From Photobacterium frigidiphilum (GTDB lineage: Bacteria; Pseudomonadota; Gammaproteobacteria; Enterobacterales; Vibrionaceae): DNA of 37,296 bases. The notes below the pieces were generated by a model. The model did not search any database. It saw nothing but the letters and a program-made list of their open reading frames with translations, and was not told the origin of the DNA. The position numbers and the translations under genes are program-made. The stretch is taken from positions 1 through 37,296 of the forward strand of contig NZ_PYMJ01000046.1 of assembly GCF_003025615.1 (NCBI RefSeq), read 5' to 3'. Shown here piece after piece: positions 1 through 8,472 of this stretch (positions within the stretch are counted from its first letter, which is position 1; each line of letters opens with the position of its first letter).

Positions 1-224
1 TCTCTTCAGAGATCCAAATGTAGAACCGCCCGCGTTGCCTGAGAGCCAGGTTGTACTGACGATAATTATTTAGCGCGTAGGTATGCTTCTTAAAATGATG
101 GCGTTTGGCGTCATTGTGTTTGTAAGGGTGTGTTAAACAGCGAACCGGAATGAAGAGCTGGTTATGATAACTGAACTCAGTGTTAATGGAATAATTGGAT
201 ATTATCTGAGCGCTTCAACAAAGT
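1..224 (-). mobile_element. IS5-like element, 5' end only (copy a)
   Basis: The window opens inside an IS5-family element. Reverse translation of about positions 1-130 gives the transposase N-terminal region (…QRGRFYIWISEE) also seen in the copies at 2451-3570 and 7371-8472. The outer end reads CAACAAAGTC near 215-224, matching the ends of those copies. The start codon used by the copy at 3473 is not preserved here: its ATG is replaced and one extra base lies nearby, so this copy is probably inactive. The rest lies outside the window. Confidence 0.75.
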
Positions 225-249
225 CCTTTTTTGAGCGTGATACAGCAAA

Positions 250-278
250 AGGTCTGCCAGTGGCAGACCTACGTTTTT
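250..278. terminator. Hairpin terminator, probably bidirectional
   Basis: A perfect 9-bp stem AGGTCTGCC / GGCAGACCT with a 3-base loop is flanked by AAAA on the left and acgTTTTT on the right. On the minus strand it lies about 90 bp after the stop of the DUF218 gene, so it can end that transcript. On the plus strand it could serve a gene now displaced by the IS copy to its left. Confidence 0.6.
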
Positions 279-360
279 ACATTCATTCTTTTATGCGCAT
301 AATATTCTTACCGCATAAAAGAATAGAAAAAACAACTTTGATTGATAGCTATTATAAATG

Positions 361-1122
361 CTAGGCATCCCCAGGATCTTGCCGCTGATTATTCCAGCCC
401 ATAATGTTATAAACATCATATCTTATGTAGCCAATATACTCATGAAGTGCAAAATCGGTAACAGCAAAGTTATACCAAAGCGGAAGTAAAGATGGTTTTC
501 CAGCCATGTAGTCAGATCTAACAGGAGTAGCAATAACGCCAAAATGTTTAAAGTAAAGTTCGCTACGACGCATGTGTAAACCCGATGAAACCAGCACAAC
601 ATTATTAAATTTATTCATTTTAATGATCTTGCTGGTAAATTCTGCATTCTTCCAGGTATTCATACTGTTAGATTCAGTAATAATATCGTTAGCCTTAATT
701 CCAAGTTTAACGAGCGCATGTTTATAAGCTTCCGCTTCTGAGATGCCGTTATTTTGAACATCACCACCACTGATGATGACTTTGCAGATTTGATTGGTAA
801 CTTCGCAGCTGTTGTATTGGCTAGCAGTTTCACTTATACGACTATATGAAAAGAATGTTGGTTCAATTATTTGGTGGTTCTTAATTTTTTGTGTTCCAGC
901 CCCCAGTAAAACGATCGCATTCTTAGACGTCCAGTGTATAACTGGTTTTACCTCATAATTGACTTGTAGTCTTTCTAATAAGTACTGCGGGATTACGCCA
1001 GTACCAATAAATGCAAATATCACAACTAAAAAGAATGACAAACAGAAAGATGCCTTGCGCCATCTCATTAAATATACAAAAAAGATTAGTAGCAGTATTA
1101 GTGAAAGAGCAATAAAACTCAT
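361..1122 (-). CDS. DUF218 (YdcF/SanA/ElyC-type) membrane-anchored protein
   Basis: A 253-residue protein with two hydrophobic N-terminal segments (about residues 3-20 and 25-45) followed by a DUF218 domain. Visible DUF218 signatures are IVLLGAG near residue 70, IISGG near 115, a conserved acidic stretch EAEAY, the E-S-N-S-M-N-T-W-K-N-A segment near 155-165, and VVLVSSGLHMRRS near 175-187. Family members sit at the inner membrane and are tied to envelope or peptidoglycan-precursor homeostasis, but the exact reaction is unknown. The start is supported by AAAGGAT just upstream of the ATG. The gene is single, with a hairpin terminator downstream at 250-278. Family assignment is firm; physiological role is not. 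Confidence 0.85.
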   Translation of the reverse strand: MSFIALSLILLLIFFVYLMRWRKASFCLSFFLVVIFAFIGTGVIPQYLLERLQVNYEVKPVIHWTSKNAIVLLGAGTQKIKNHQIIEPTFFSYSRISETASQYNSCEVTNQICKVIISGGDVQNNGISEAEAYKHALVKLGIKANDIITESNSMNTWKNAEFTSKIIKMNKFNNVVLVSSGLHMRRSELYFKHFGVIATPVRSDYMAGKPSLLPLWYNFAVTDFALHEYIGYIRYDVYNIMGWNNQRQDPGDA

Positions 1123-1204
1123 GAGAATCCTTTATAATTTACTTGATATTGAGACATTTTTATAATGTCAAACTGTATGGTAGGTACACGCTAAATGAAC
1201 TTGA

Positions 1205-2062
1205 TTATAGATACTTGTCGAACCAACTTAGCTCTTGTTTAACCACTGATTCAAAATGCTCGTCAGAGTAAACTTGATAATGCGTTGCACCTTGTTCAAG
1301 GTGTAGCTGTTTTGGCTCGTTGGACAGCTCAAATAGCTTCTGTGACTCACTTTCTGGGTTAATACCATCTTCGCCTGCAGCCACAATCAATAATGGTTTA
1401 TTTAAATCAGCAAGAGCATTAACTGGTTTGTGGTTGATTGTTTCCCAAATAGTCAAAAATGGTATTTTGATAGTTAACGCTGGTAAGTCATCTTTAAACT
1501 GGTTAAAAAACTCAACAGATAGAGGATCGCTTAATACTTTGGCAATTGGAACCATCATCTCTTTGCCTGTTTTGGCTTTTTTATCGCGCATGCGTTCTAG
1601 CGTCGCGACGAACTTCGCTTTATCTTCAGCGGTCATTTCAGCGGTGATAACAGACTCACCATCTGCAAATGTTAGCTGAGCCACCACACATTGCACTTTA
1701 GGGGTTGGCTCGCTGCGATAATTGCATTCGCACCGCCAAAAGAGCTGCCCCAAAGCCCTATGCGATTAACGTCAATATTGACCTGATTCGTAGCCCAGTA
1801 AATGGCTGCATGAATGTCTTCAATTTGCAGTTCAGGAACCAAACGACCTGATTCTCCTTCACTTTCACCAAAACCACGATAGTCAAATGTTAGCGCCGCG
1901 TATCCTTGCTCGGCAAATCGCTTAGCATAAGCAGGAAGTAATAACTCTTTCACGCCACAAAAGCCATGACACAAAATGATAAGTGGATGTTGTTTTTTGG
2001 TAAGTATAAAGATGTCCAGAAATAGATAGCCCTTGAGATGCAAAATTAACCTTCTGATACAT
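1205..2062 (-). pseudogene. Alpha/beta hydrolase, disrupted by two frameshifts
   Basis: Three reading frames join into one alpha/beta hydrolase of about 285 residues. The natural start appears to be the ATG at 2060-2062 (MYQKVNFASQGLSISGHLY…). The frame is lost in the run of six A/T near 1992-1998, then continues through ILCHGFCG (oxyanion region), DYRGFGESEGE and the nucleophile elbow GLWGSSFGG. A second shift lies in the CCCCT run near 1705-1715, after which the frame reads KVQCVVAQLT… to the catalytic-Asp region LLIVAAGEDGINP and the His region QGATHYQVY. All catalytic landmarks survive, so this is either recent decay or sequencing error in homopolymers. Family knowledge suggests a serine esterase/peptidase-like fold; no substrate can be named. 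Confidence 0.7.
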
Positions 2063-2217
2063 ATTGATTTTCTCTTGTTAAATTTAAGATTCGATTTGAA
2101 AAATGCTTTATACACTAATTACGTTAATTATCTGTTCCGACCATAGGATGGGAAAATCTAGAACTGAGATTGAAAATGGTGGCAGATAATAATTCAATAT
2201 TTTTGCCCTTATCTCGA

Positions 2218-2450
2218 GGCTTTGTTGCAGCACTAAAGCTACGTGGTCTTTTGATACGGTTAGGCGACCCGGTAGCTCTTGGGCATCCCGATGTGAGTAA
2301 AGCGATTTAAAATAGAACAACCGAGTAACATTTCCTTCGATTGATTTTCAAACTCTCTGCGGTGTAATGTATTGCCTATTATCTTCTTGTAACGTTGTAT
2401 GGCAGTCTCTGAGATATTCCGTTTTCCATATTGCCGCACGCTCTGCCAAC
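2218..2450 (-). mobile_element. IS5-like element fragment (copy b), 3' end of transposase
   Basis: It begins with the terminal sequence GGCTTTGTTGCAGCAC and encodes the transposase C-terminus (ISETA.QRYKKIIGNTLH…). It stops abruptly at CTGCCAAC, where the next element (copy c) begins. The sequence that should follow is absent on the far side of copy c, so insertion was followed by deletion or recombination. Confidence 0.75.
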
Positions 2451-3570
2451 GGCTTTGTTGCACTACTAAAGCTTTGTGATCTTTTGATACGGTTAAGCGA
2501 CCCGGTAGCTATTGGGCATCCCGAGGTGAGTAAAGCGATTTAAAATAGAACAACCGAGTAACATTTCCTTCGACTGATTTTCAAACTTTCTGCTGTGTAA
2601 TGTATTGCCTATTATCTTCTTGTAACGTTGCATGGCAGTTTCTGAGATATTCCTTTTGCCGTATTGTCGCACGCTCTGCCAACCGATAATGCCAAGTGCG
2701 AAGCACCCTATCAGGTTGCTCATCCTCTTAGGTTGATGAACCTCATCAGCAAACGTATTGTCCTTCGGCGGAATAACAATCTCAGCATTCGGGAAGTTCT
2801 CTTCAAGCGTTTGGTATACCGCATTGGTGTCATACATTTTGTCGGCACTTACGTGCTCGGCATCCTCTGTGATGGACTCGCACAGAGCAGCGACAACCTG
2901 ATCATCCATGTTTTTTTTATCGGTAAGGACTGCGCTTTGAATGAAGTGACCCTCATCAACAGCAAAGTGCGCCTTTCGCCAGCTTCGTTTTGCATTAACC
3001 TTATGTTTTTATTGATGCCATTCATCCTTTCCGAACCGCTTGAGTCCCATTGAATCAATGGCTATCGCTGCAATTTTGTCGTCTGATTTTTCATACTTTC
3101 TAAAGCGTGGCGTCGTGAGATTGAGCTGCTTCAGCCGCTTTGATAACAGCGTATAATCAGGGCATTGAAGGTTGTCCATGCCAAGCTTCATCAGTAAGTT
3201 TTCAATCAATCCCTGAGCTTGACGTAGAGGAAGCTTATACACCAATCGAATGTAGTGGCAGGCCTCGATGGTGCTGTCAGGATATTTAACAGAAGAGCCG
3301 GTACCATCATAAACGCGTTCATCGTGTTGCCAATTATGGATGATCTCTTCAGATATCCAAATGTCGAACCGCCCACGTTGCTTGAGAGCCTGATTGTACT
3401 CACGATAGTTATTTAACGCGTAGGTATGCTTCTTAAAATGATGGCGTTTGGCGTCATTGTGTTTGTAGGGCATGCGTTAAATAGCCAATCTGTATAAAGA
3501 GGTTGGCCATGATAACTGAACTCAGAGTTAATGGAATAATTGAGTATTATTTGAGCGCCTCAACAAAGTC
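2451..3570 (-). mobile_element. IS5-like insertion sequence, near complete (copy c)
   Basis: An element of about 1.12 kb. The left end is GGCTTTGTTGCAC; the right end read inward is GACTTTGTTGAGG, giving an imperfect terminal inverted repeat. It holds one transposase gene, inactivated by a nonsense mutation. It is joined directly to fragment b on its left. No target-site duplication can be seen. Confidence 0.8.
2493..3473 (-). pseudogene. IS5-family transposase with premature stop (copy c)
   Basis: A transposase of about 326 codons starting MPYKHNDAKRHHFKK. It carries the DDE-type landmarks of the IS5 group: IAAIAIDS(M/T)GLKR (first Asp), VSADKMYDTNAVY (second Asp region) and a C-terminal QRYKKIIGN. 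Compared with the copy at 7413-8360, the codon after EWHQ is TAA (3009-3011) instead of GAA, so the frame is closed by a single base substitution. The rest of the frame is open on both sides of the stop. Confidence 0.8.
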
Positions 3571-3591
3571 ATAAGCCAATGAGCAAGCATA

Positions 3592-3627
3592 AAAATACCC
3601 TCTTTCCTTGGGAAAAGAAGGTATTTT
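3592..3627. terminator. Rho-independent terminator downstream of can
   Basis: Long A/T-flanked hairpin: AAAATACC…CTTT(T)CC pairs with GG(A)AAAG…GGTATTTT around a short CAA/TTG loop. It lies about 80 bp beyond the carbonic anhydrase stop on the minus strand. Confidence 0.6.
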
Positions 3628-3707
3628 GAACCAACCACAGGATCATTCAACTGATCACGACATTCTTAACTGATCAGTGTTAGACCATGGGTCCCTTTTT
3701 TATTTGC

Positions 3708-4364
3708 TCATGATTCTGTCTGCGATAACAGTGCTGACATGGCGGCTTGATAGGTGACTTCCAGAGATTCCCGACTAGTTGCGGTGACGCCGAGATCCCG
3801 CAGAACGCCATTGTCGGTCCCGTAGATCCAGCCATGAATGGTGATATCCTGACCGCACTCCCAGGCCTGCTGCATGATGGTGGAATTGCCCAGGTTATAG
3901 ACCTGCGTGGCAACATTGATTTCGCACATTTTATTATCTAATTCTTCGCGGGATAATGAGCCCAGATCACTACGATGTTTTAAATACAGGTCACGGATAT
4001 GCAATAGCCAGTTATTGATCAGCCCCAATGGCGGATTTTCAATGGCTGCTGTTACCCCTCCGCAGCCGTAATGGCCACATATAATAATATGTTTGACCTT
4101 CAGGACGTCAACGGCATATTGAAGCACTGACAGGCAGTTTAAATCTGTGTGGACGACCTGGTTGGCAACATTACGGTGAACAAACAGTTCTCCTGAATCC
4201 AGGCCGGTCAGGCGCTCTGCAGGAACCCGGCTATCAGAACAGCCAATCCAGAGATATTCCGGGTATTGTGTTTCTGCCAGATGAGAAAAGAATTCTGGCA
4301 TTTCTTCCTTAATGCTCTCCGACCAAGAGAGATTATTTGCGAATAACTGCTTAATATCTGCCAT
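3708..4364 (-). CDS. can: Beta-class carbonic anhydrase
   Basis: A 218-residue beta-carbonic anhydrase, the usual length for E. coli Can. It reversibly hydrates CO2 to bicarbonate in the cytoplasm. The zinc ligands and catalytic dyad are visible: C42-S-D44-S-R46 (CSDSR) and H98-Y-G-C101 (GHYGCGG). FVHRNVAN (about 61-68) and the C-terminal IHGWIYG.DNG.LRDLGV are typical of the Can clade. The ATG is preceded by AAGG at suitable spacing. It is transcribed alone, with a hairpin terminator downstream, and IS remnants lie on both sides (2451-3570 and 4453-4523) without breaking the gene. Confidence 0.95.
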   Translation of the reverse strand: MADIKQLFANNLSWSESIKEEMPEFFSHLAETQYPEYLWIGCSDSRVPAERLTGLDSGELFVHRNVANQVVHTDLNCLSVLQYAVDVLKVKHIIICGHYGCGGVTAAIENPPLGLINNWLLHIRDLYLKHRSDLGSLSREELDNKMCEINVATQVYNLGNSTIMQQAWECGQDITIHGWIYGTDNGVLRDLGVTATSRESLEVTYQAAMSALLSQTES

Positions 4365-4452
4365 GATGATGCCTTAATCTGATAGATTCCTTAATATACA
4401 CAAGCTGGACTGATAGCAAATCGGATTAGTTGTAAATTTTCTAACATTAATA

Positions 4453-4523
4453 TGGTTGGCCATGGTAACTGAGTTCAACGTGTATAGAAAAATTGAGGGC
4501 TATTTGAGTGATTCAACAAAGCC
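4453..4523. mobile_element. Orphan end of the IS5-like element (solo terminal repeat)
   Basis: About 71 bp matching, without indels, the outer right end of copy c (GGTTGGCCATG.TAACTGA… to CAACAAAGCC). No transposase remains. It stops 3 bp before the stop codon of the thioesterase gene, so it sits exactly in the intergenic gap. Confidence 0.7.
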
Positions 4524-4526
4524 CTC

Positions 4527-5000
4527 TTAGCGTTTCATAAAACGCGCTGTGCTTTTTGCCATAAGTTGTTGTTCAACATAAATGTCTGCTTCAACTTTAT
4601 AGAGTGTTAAGTAGGAAGAGTTTATTTTCCCTCGAATAATAATATCCGCTGTGAGTGGGATCTCTGCAAGGTAGCGGATATTTATATCACCTGTTACAGC
4701 TTCAACACCTTGATTAAAAATCGCGTTGCACATACCGGCATCGAGTAACGCTGCAATAAAACCACCATGTAAAATGCCTTGATAACCTTGCTGATGTATA
4801 CTCCCTTTAGCCTTTGCCCAAACGACACCCTCTTGATCATTATAAAAATCAAGTTTCAAACCAAAAGTTGATTGTGTGCCACATAACATACAGTGTTGAT
4901 GGCTTTTTTGTTTATTCACTTTATCCAAGAGAAGCGTTGACTTGAATAAGTCGCATTTCTCAATCTCATTTTGTAAAAAACTTTTTTCCGGATTATTCAT
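4527..5000 (-). CDS. PaaI-type hotdog-fold thioesterase family protein
   Basis: A 157-residue protein whose second half is a hotdog domain of the PaaI/YbgC-like thioesterase superfamily. The helix motif YQGILHGGFIAALLDAGM (about residues 74-91) carries the HGG…D signature that forms the active site. The beta-strand segments VTGDINIRYLAEIPLTADIIIRG and KSTARF follow. The N-terminal 35-40 residues are extra and contain a C-x-x-C (HCMLCG) that could bind metal. The substrate is unknown; family members hydrolyse acyl-CoA thioesters. It is separated by about 60 bp from the transporter gene upstream on the same strand and may be cotranscribed with it. Confidence 0.8.
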   Translation of the reverse strand: MNNPEKSFLQNEIEKCDLFKSTLLLDKVNKQKSHQHCMLCGTQSTFGLKLDFYNDQEGVVWAKAKGSIHQQGYQGILHGGFIAALLDAGMCNAIFNQGVEAVTGDINIRYLAEIPLTADIIIRGKINSSYLTLYKVEADIYVEQQLMAKSTARFMKR

Positions 5001-5059
5001 GTTTCACTCTTTTTTTGTGTTAGATCCTCAAGCCTCTTGTAAATGCGGGAATCAGCAAG

Positions 5060-6067
5060 TTACTCTGGAGTGCAAATCTTTCCCTGTCGTGCTGCTTGTA
5101 CAGTTCGAAGTACTAACCAGCTCACAATAACTGACAGTAGTATCACCAACAGACGCGCCAGCCAGGTTAAACAAGGCTGTTGACTAAGTTCAGCCATCTT
5201 GATGGTAGCGATGGACAGAGCGGCTAGTGGAAAAGAGAAAGCCCAGGATGAGATAAAAAACGGCACACGCCAGAAGCGCATCGCATTGCAGCCCAGCAAC
5301 ATCGCCCAAAATAGCGCGCAGTAGTAGAGTAATCGGGCTCCGTTATCCAATCCGCCAATCAATCCGGTATACGAGATAAAACCGATTGATGGGGGGGCAA
5401 GCAAAATGAAATATGTTGGCGTCAGGCGAAATGCTAGTTGATCATGAAATAAGAGGCGATGCATAACAATGGTCAGGAGTACCAGCCAGAATAGCAGCCC
5501 AACACTGAAGAAGAACCAGCTGAGCTCTTCATAACCGAAATATATCCCGTTGATAGGAACCACTATGTTACCAACTACAGGAATGAACCAACCAGGATTG
5601 ACATGTTCAATGGTGAAGTGACTGTGGTTGAGCCAGCTACTCATTACGTAAAGTGTTAATGCCAACTGCAACAACATGCCTGCGCTCCAGAGCGTCATGG
5701 CCAGCACGGGGATTGATTGCCAGAATACAGAGAGGAGCAGCATATTAACCGAAATCGTCGGGAAGAAATTTAGGCGCATGGGGTGATGTAATTCAGCACG
5801 GACTTCGTGTGTATGGCGAAGGGTTTTCCAACCGTACGCACCTAATAGAATGATGAAGAGTGCTGTGGCAAAAATACCAATGGAAAGAGAGATCCCATGT
5901 GCTAATTGTGATTCCTGAAAACTTTTCTCCCAGGCAATAGCCAATCCGGCTAGCCCCATGACGATTGAAAAGAGCGTGATGGGCAAATAGGCCACTCTTT
6001 TTTTCATTGGAGAGATACCTTCATGGGATATCGTCTCTGAGGGCTCTGTCATTACAGATGAAGACAT
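5060..6067 (-). CDS. TDT/SLAC1-family transporter (TehA-like)
   Basis: A 335-residue integral membrane protein with about ten predicted helices. Its architecture is that of the tellurite-resistance/dicarboxylate transporter (TDT) and SLAC1 anion-channel family. Recognisable elements are LPITLFSIVMGLAGLAIAWE near residues 29-48, P-G-W-F-I-P-V-V-G-N-I-V-V-P (about 163-176), and a late AFSFPLAA segment. Family members move small anions such as sulfite, malate or chloride, or influence tellurite tolerance; the substrate here cannot be inferred. The N-terminal 24 residues are soluble and Ser/Glu-rich. The gene lies immediately upstream of the thioesterase gene. Confidence 0.85.
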   Translation of the reverse strand: MSSSVMTEPSETISHEGISPMKKRVAYLPITLFSIVMGLAGLAIAWEKSFQESQLAHGISLSIGIFATALFIILLGAYGWKTLRHTHEVRAELHHPMRLNFFPTISVNMLLLSVFWQSIPVLAMTLWSAGMLLQLALTLYVMSSWLNHSHFTIEHVNPGWFIPVVGNIVVPINGIYFGYEELSWFFFSVGLLFWLVLLTIVMHRLLFHDQLAFRLTPTYFILLAPPSIGFISYTGLIGGLDNGARLLYYCALFWAMLLGCNAMRFWRVPFFISSWAFSFPLAALSIATIKMAELSQQPCLTWLARLLVILLSVIVSWLVLRTVQAARQGKICTPE

Positions 6068-6272
6068 GATGGATCCATTATTTTTTTTATAAGACTGATG
6101 TTAAAGAGACTCCCGGACTTTCTCAGGAGCCAAGTTATTATTTATGCTGTAAAGGCTCAGTTATCTAATACTGGTGGTATGACAACCACAGTTCCGCATA
6201 TTTGTAAGCGATGATTAAACACACTTTGCCTTATGCTGCTTGGTCAGTTACCTGAGCGAAAACGGCAATAGA

Positions 6273-6842
6273 TTAAACAGGAGTCTTGCGACAACAGCGG
6301 TGCCCCCTTGGCTCAGCATTGCCACATCTGCCATGGCCTCGGTCATGAGCATTATGACGACGGAATTCATGGTGATACCTTTCTTGTGCGGCATGGCCGT
6401 GACCATCAGTCCGCGACTGACAGCAGCGTCCTTGTTTGGATATGGACTCTCTATTGTGTCGACAACTACCCTCATTTTTCTTTACTTCATGATTGAGAGA
6501 TGGACGTCCCTGATCGGCTTCAGTCAGAGTGATCAGCCCCGCAGCCTCCGGGTTGGCCAACTCTACTGTGCCGCGGCGACCAGAGTTGGTTTGAAAAACG
6601 GCAAGCCGGTGAGCAAGCAGCTTACCCAGCATCTGCTTACCTATATTACGTACGACGATGCGCTCAGCATGTTGCCGGATCAACAGTTCCAGCAAATCCT
6701 TTTTACCAGCACAATGGGAGTTGTGTACCGGATTGTCATGGCGGCTGACTTCCTCTCCTTGTTCATTGATAAACAAAAAATTCTCAGCCTTGGAAAAATG
6801 ATTGGCGATACGATCTTCATTCATCGGAATTGCAGTGATCAT
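6273..6842 (-). CDS. NifX/NifB-type (dinitrogenase Fe-Mo cofactor-like) protein with Cys/His-rich tail
   Basis: A 189-residue protein. Residues 1 to about 110 form a NifX-like domain (PMNEDRIANHFSKAE, FLFINEQG, CAGKKDLLELL, RIVVRNIGKQML), a fold that binds iron-sulfur or Fe-Mo clusters in nitrogenase accessory proteins and in the orange protein of anaerobes. The tail from about 128 is dense in His and Cys (GSCRHN, GRCCQ, DGHGH, RYHHEF, GRCGN, GHRCC), suggesting metal binding. No nitrogenase gene is nearby, so a role in nitrogen fixation is not implied. AAGGAG precedes the ATG. The start overlaps the end of the DUF134 gene by 26 bp, pointing to translational coupling. Confidence 0.75.
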   Translation of the reverse strand: MITAIPMNEDRIANHFSKAENFLFINEQGEEVSRHDNPVHNSHCAGKKDLLELLIRQHAERIVVRNIGKQMLGKLLAHRLAVFQTNSGRRGTVELANPEAAGLITLTEADQGRPSLNHEVKKNEGSCRHNRESISKQGRCCQSRTDGHGHAAQERYHHEFRRHNAHDRGHGRCGNAEPRGHRCCRKTPV

Positions 6843-7140
6843 GGTTTGTTACTCCTTTTTCTTCTTCGTGGTGCATGATGAGGGCCTTGCCCTGGGTAAG
6901 GCAGTCCATTACTTTGAAACGGGCTGATTTCAGAACATTGGCCAGGGTCTGCCGGGAGACGCCCATCTCGATAGCCGCTTCTTGTTGCTGCATTCTCAAG
7001 AGATCAACCAGTCTCAACGCCTCAAACTCATCATTGGCAAGTTGAACTTGCTCAAGCTGACTCATTGGGATCCGGTTGGGTTTAAAGCAACTATCAGCGG
7101 GGCGACCACAAATGTTTCTTGGGATTTTTGGTCTTGGCAT
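6817..7140 (-). CDS. DUF134 family helix-turn-helix protein
   Basis: A 107-residue protein starting MPRPKIPRNICGRP, the typical DUF134 N-terminus. An earlier in-frame ATG at 7161 is less likely, because AGGAGG lies right before the ATG at 7140. It carries a conserved Cys (C11) and a sigma70-region-4-like HTH (LRLVDLLRMQQQEAAIEMGVSRQTLANVLKSAR, about residues 43-75, given here in part). Members are often paired with NifX-like proteins and are thought to be regulators. Two near-identical palindromic sites lie in the upstream region and may be its own operators. Confidence 0.85.
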   Translation of the reverse strand: MPRPKIPRNICGRPADSCFKPNRIPMSQLEQVQLANDEFEALRLVDLLRMQQQEAAIEMGVSRQTLANVLKSARFKVMDCLTQGKALIMHHEEEKGVTNHDHCNSDE

Positions 7141-7153
7141 GAGACCTCCTGTA

Positions 7154-7195
7154 ATTGGCATATGCTATTTATACACCTGGTTATTGGCATATGCC
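7154..7195 (-). promoter_or_regulatory. Twin palindromic operator-like sites upstream of the DUF134 gene
   Basis: The 12-mer ATTGGCATATGC occurs twice in direct orientation (7154-7165 and 7183-7194), 29 bp centre to centre. Each copy contains a GGCATATGCC or GGCATATGCT palindromic core. Placement 14-55 bp before the start codon suits autoregulation by the DUF134 HTH protein. Binding is inferred, not shown. Confidence 0.5.
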
Positions 7196-7347
7196 AGAAA
7201 TTTTTGTGTGATAAGTACAACCAATCATGCATTGAGGGACTGTCTCTCATGTTGAGTGCTTGTTATGAACGATGCACAAAAGGGAGTATCAGCGCGTGCA
7301 TTGATGAGCAAATTTATCTTTTAAATTAGTAGGAAAGGCCGATATCA

Positions 7348-7370
7348 ATGAGGGAATCTCAGGTAAGTAC
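7348..7370 (+). pseudogene. Possible orphan gene start cut by IS copy d
   Basis: AGGAAAGG at 7331-7338 is followed by an ATG at 7348 with about seven sense codons (MRESQVST) before the IS end at 7371. No continuation is seen on the other side of the IS, where an IS6 fragment follows. This may be the 5' end of a gene lost by deletion, or chance. Confidence 0.25.
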
Positions 7371-8472
7371 GGCATTGTTGCAACACTAAAACTTTGTGGT
7401 CTTTTGATACGGTTAGGCGACTCGGTAGCTATTGGGCATCCCGAGTTTAGTAAAGCGATTTAAAACAGAACAACCAAGTAACATTTCCTTTGACTGGTTT
7501 TCAATCTTTCTGCTGTGTAATGTATAGCCTATTATCTTCTTGTAACGTTGCATGGCAGTTTCTGAAATATTCCTTTTACCGTATTGCCGCACGCTCTGCC
7601 AACCTATAATGCCAAGTGCGAAGCAACCTATCAGGTTACTCATCCTCTTAGGGTGATGAACCTCATTGGCAAACGTATTGTCTTTCGACGGAATAACAAT
7701 CTCAGCATTCGGGAAATGAGCGTCTAATGTCTGGTACACCGCATTGGTATCATACATTTTGTCGGCGCTTACGTGCTCCACACCCGTAATGATGGACTGA
7801 CATAACGTCCCGACAACCTGATCATCCATCGTATTTTTATCTGTGAGGACTGCGCTTTGAATGAAGTGCCCCTCATCAACAGCGAAATGCGCCTTTCGCC
7901 AGCTTCGTTTAGCATTAACCTTATGTTTTTCTTGATGCCATTCATCCTTCCCTAACCGCTTGAGCCCCGTTGAATCAATGGCTATTGCTGCAATTTTGTC
8001 ATCTGGCTTTTCATGCTTTCTAAATCGTGGCACCGTAAGATTAAGTTGCTTCAGCCGCTTTGACAGCAGCGTATAATCAGGGCATTGAAGGCTGGCCATG
8101 CCAAGCTTGGTCAGTAAACTTTCAATCAGCCCCTGGGCTTGACGTAAGGGAAGTTTATACACCAATCTGATGTAATGGCAGGCTTCAATGGTACTGTCAG
8201 GATACTTAACGGAAGAGCTGGTACCATCATAAACGCGTTCATCATGTTGCCAATGGTTGATGATCTCTTCAGATATCCAAATGTCGAACCGGCCGCGTTG
8301 CCTGAGAGCCTGGTTGTACTCTGTAGTTATGCTTCTTAAAATGATGGCGTTTGGCGTCATTATGTTTGTAGGGCATGTGTTAAACAGCTAACCGGAATGA
8401 AGGGATGGTCATGATAACTGAACTCAGTGCGAATGGAATAATTGAGCATTATCTGAGCGCTTCAACAAAGCC
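7371..8472 (-). mobile_element. IS5-like insertion sequence (copy d)
   Basis: A 1.1-kb element bounded by GGCATTGTTGCAAC on the left and …CTTCAACAAAGCC on the right. It carries the longest open transposase frame of the five copies. Its right end abuts a truncated IS6-family transposase at 8473, and the two outer flanks (GTAC / CTTC) do not match, so a target duplication is absent. Confidence 0.8.
7413..8360 (-). CDS. IS5-family transposase (copy d), altered N-terminus
   Basis: 315 residues, open throughout the catalytic region: IAAIAIDSTGLKRLG, HVSADKMYDTNAVY and ISETAMQRYKKIIG. Relative to the copy at 3473, roughly 20 bp near 8320-8335 are replaced, putting the ancestral start out of frame. 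The present ATG at 8360 gives a different first 14 residues before rejoining at EYNQALRQRGRFD. Activity is therefore doubtful. Four other partial or broken copies occur in the window. Confidence 0.75.
   Translation of the reverse strand: MTPNAIILRSITTEYNQALRQRGRFDIWISEEIINHWQHDERVYDGTSSSVKYPDSTIEACHYIRLVYKLPLRQAQGLIESLLTKLGMASLQCPDYTLLSKRLKQLNLTVPRFRKHEKPDDKIAAIAIDSTGLKRLGKDEWHQEKHKVNAKRSWRKAHFAVDEGHFIQSAVLTDKNTMDDQVVGTLCQSIITGVEHVSADKMYDTNAVYQTLDAHFPNAEIVIPSKDNTFANEVHHPKRMSNLIGCFALGIIGWQSVRQYGKRNISETAMQRYKKIIGYTLHSRKIENQSKEMLLGCSVLNRFTKLGMPNSYRVA

Noticed and set aside
2108..2320. Minus-strand 70-codon frame upstream of the hydrolase
   Set aside because: It spans the IS end and host flank without domain or start signal, so it is a chance frame.
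3630..3675. Repeated ACTGATCA near the can terminator
   Set aside because: Short and without clear spacing or partner. It may be an operator, but nothing supports it.
6240..6878. A 212-codon plus-strand frame opposite the NifX-like gene
   Set aside because: The minus-strand frame has a family match, a ribosome-binding site and coupling to DUF134. The plus frame has neither a family match nor a start signal and is read as a shadow.
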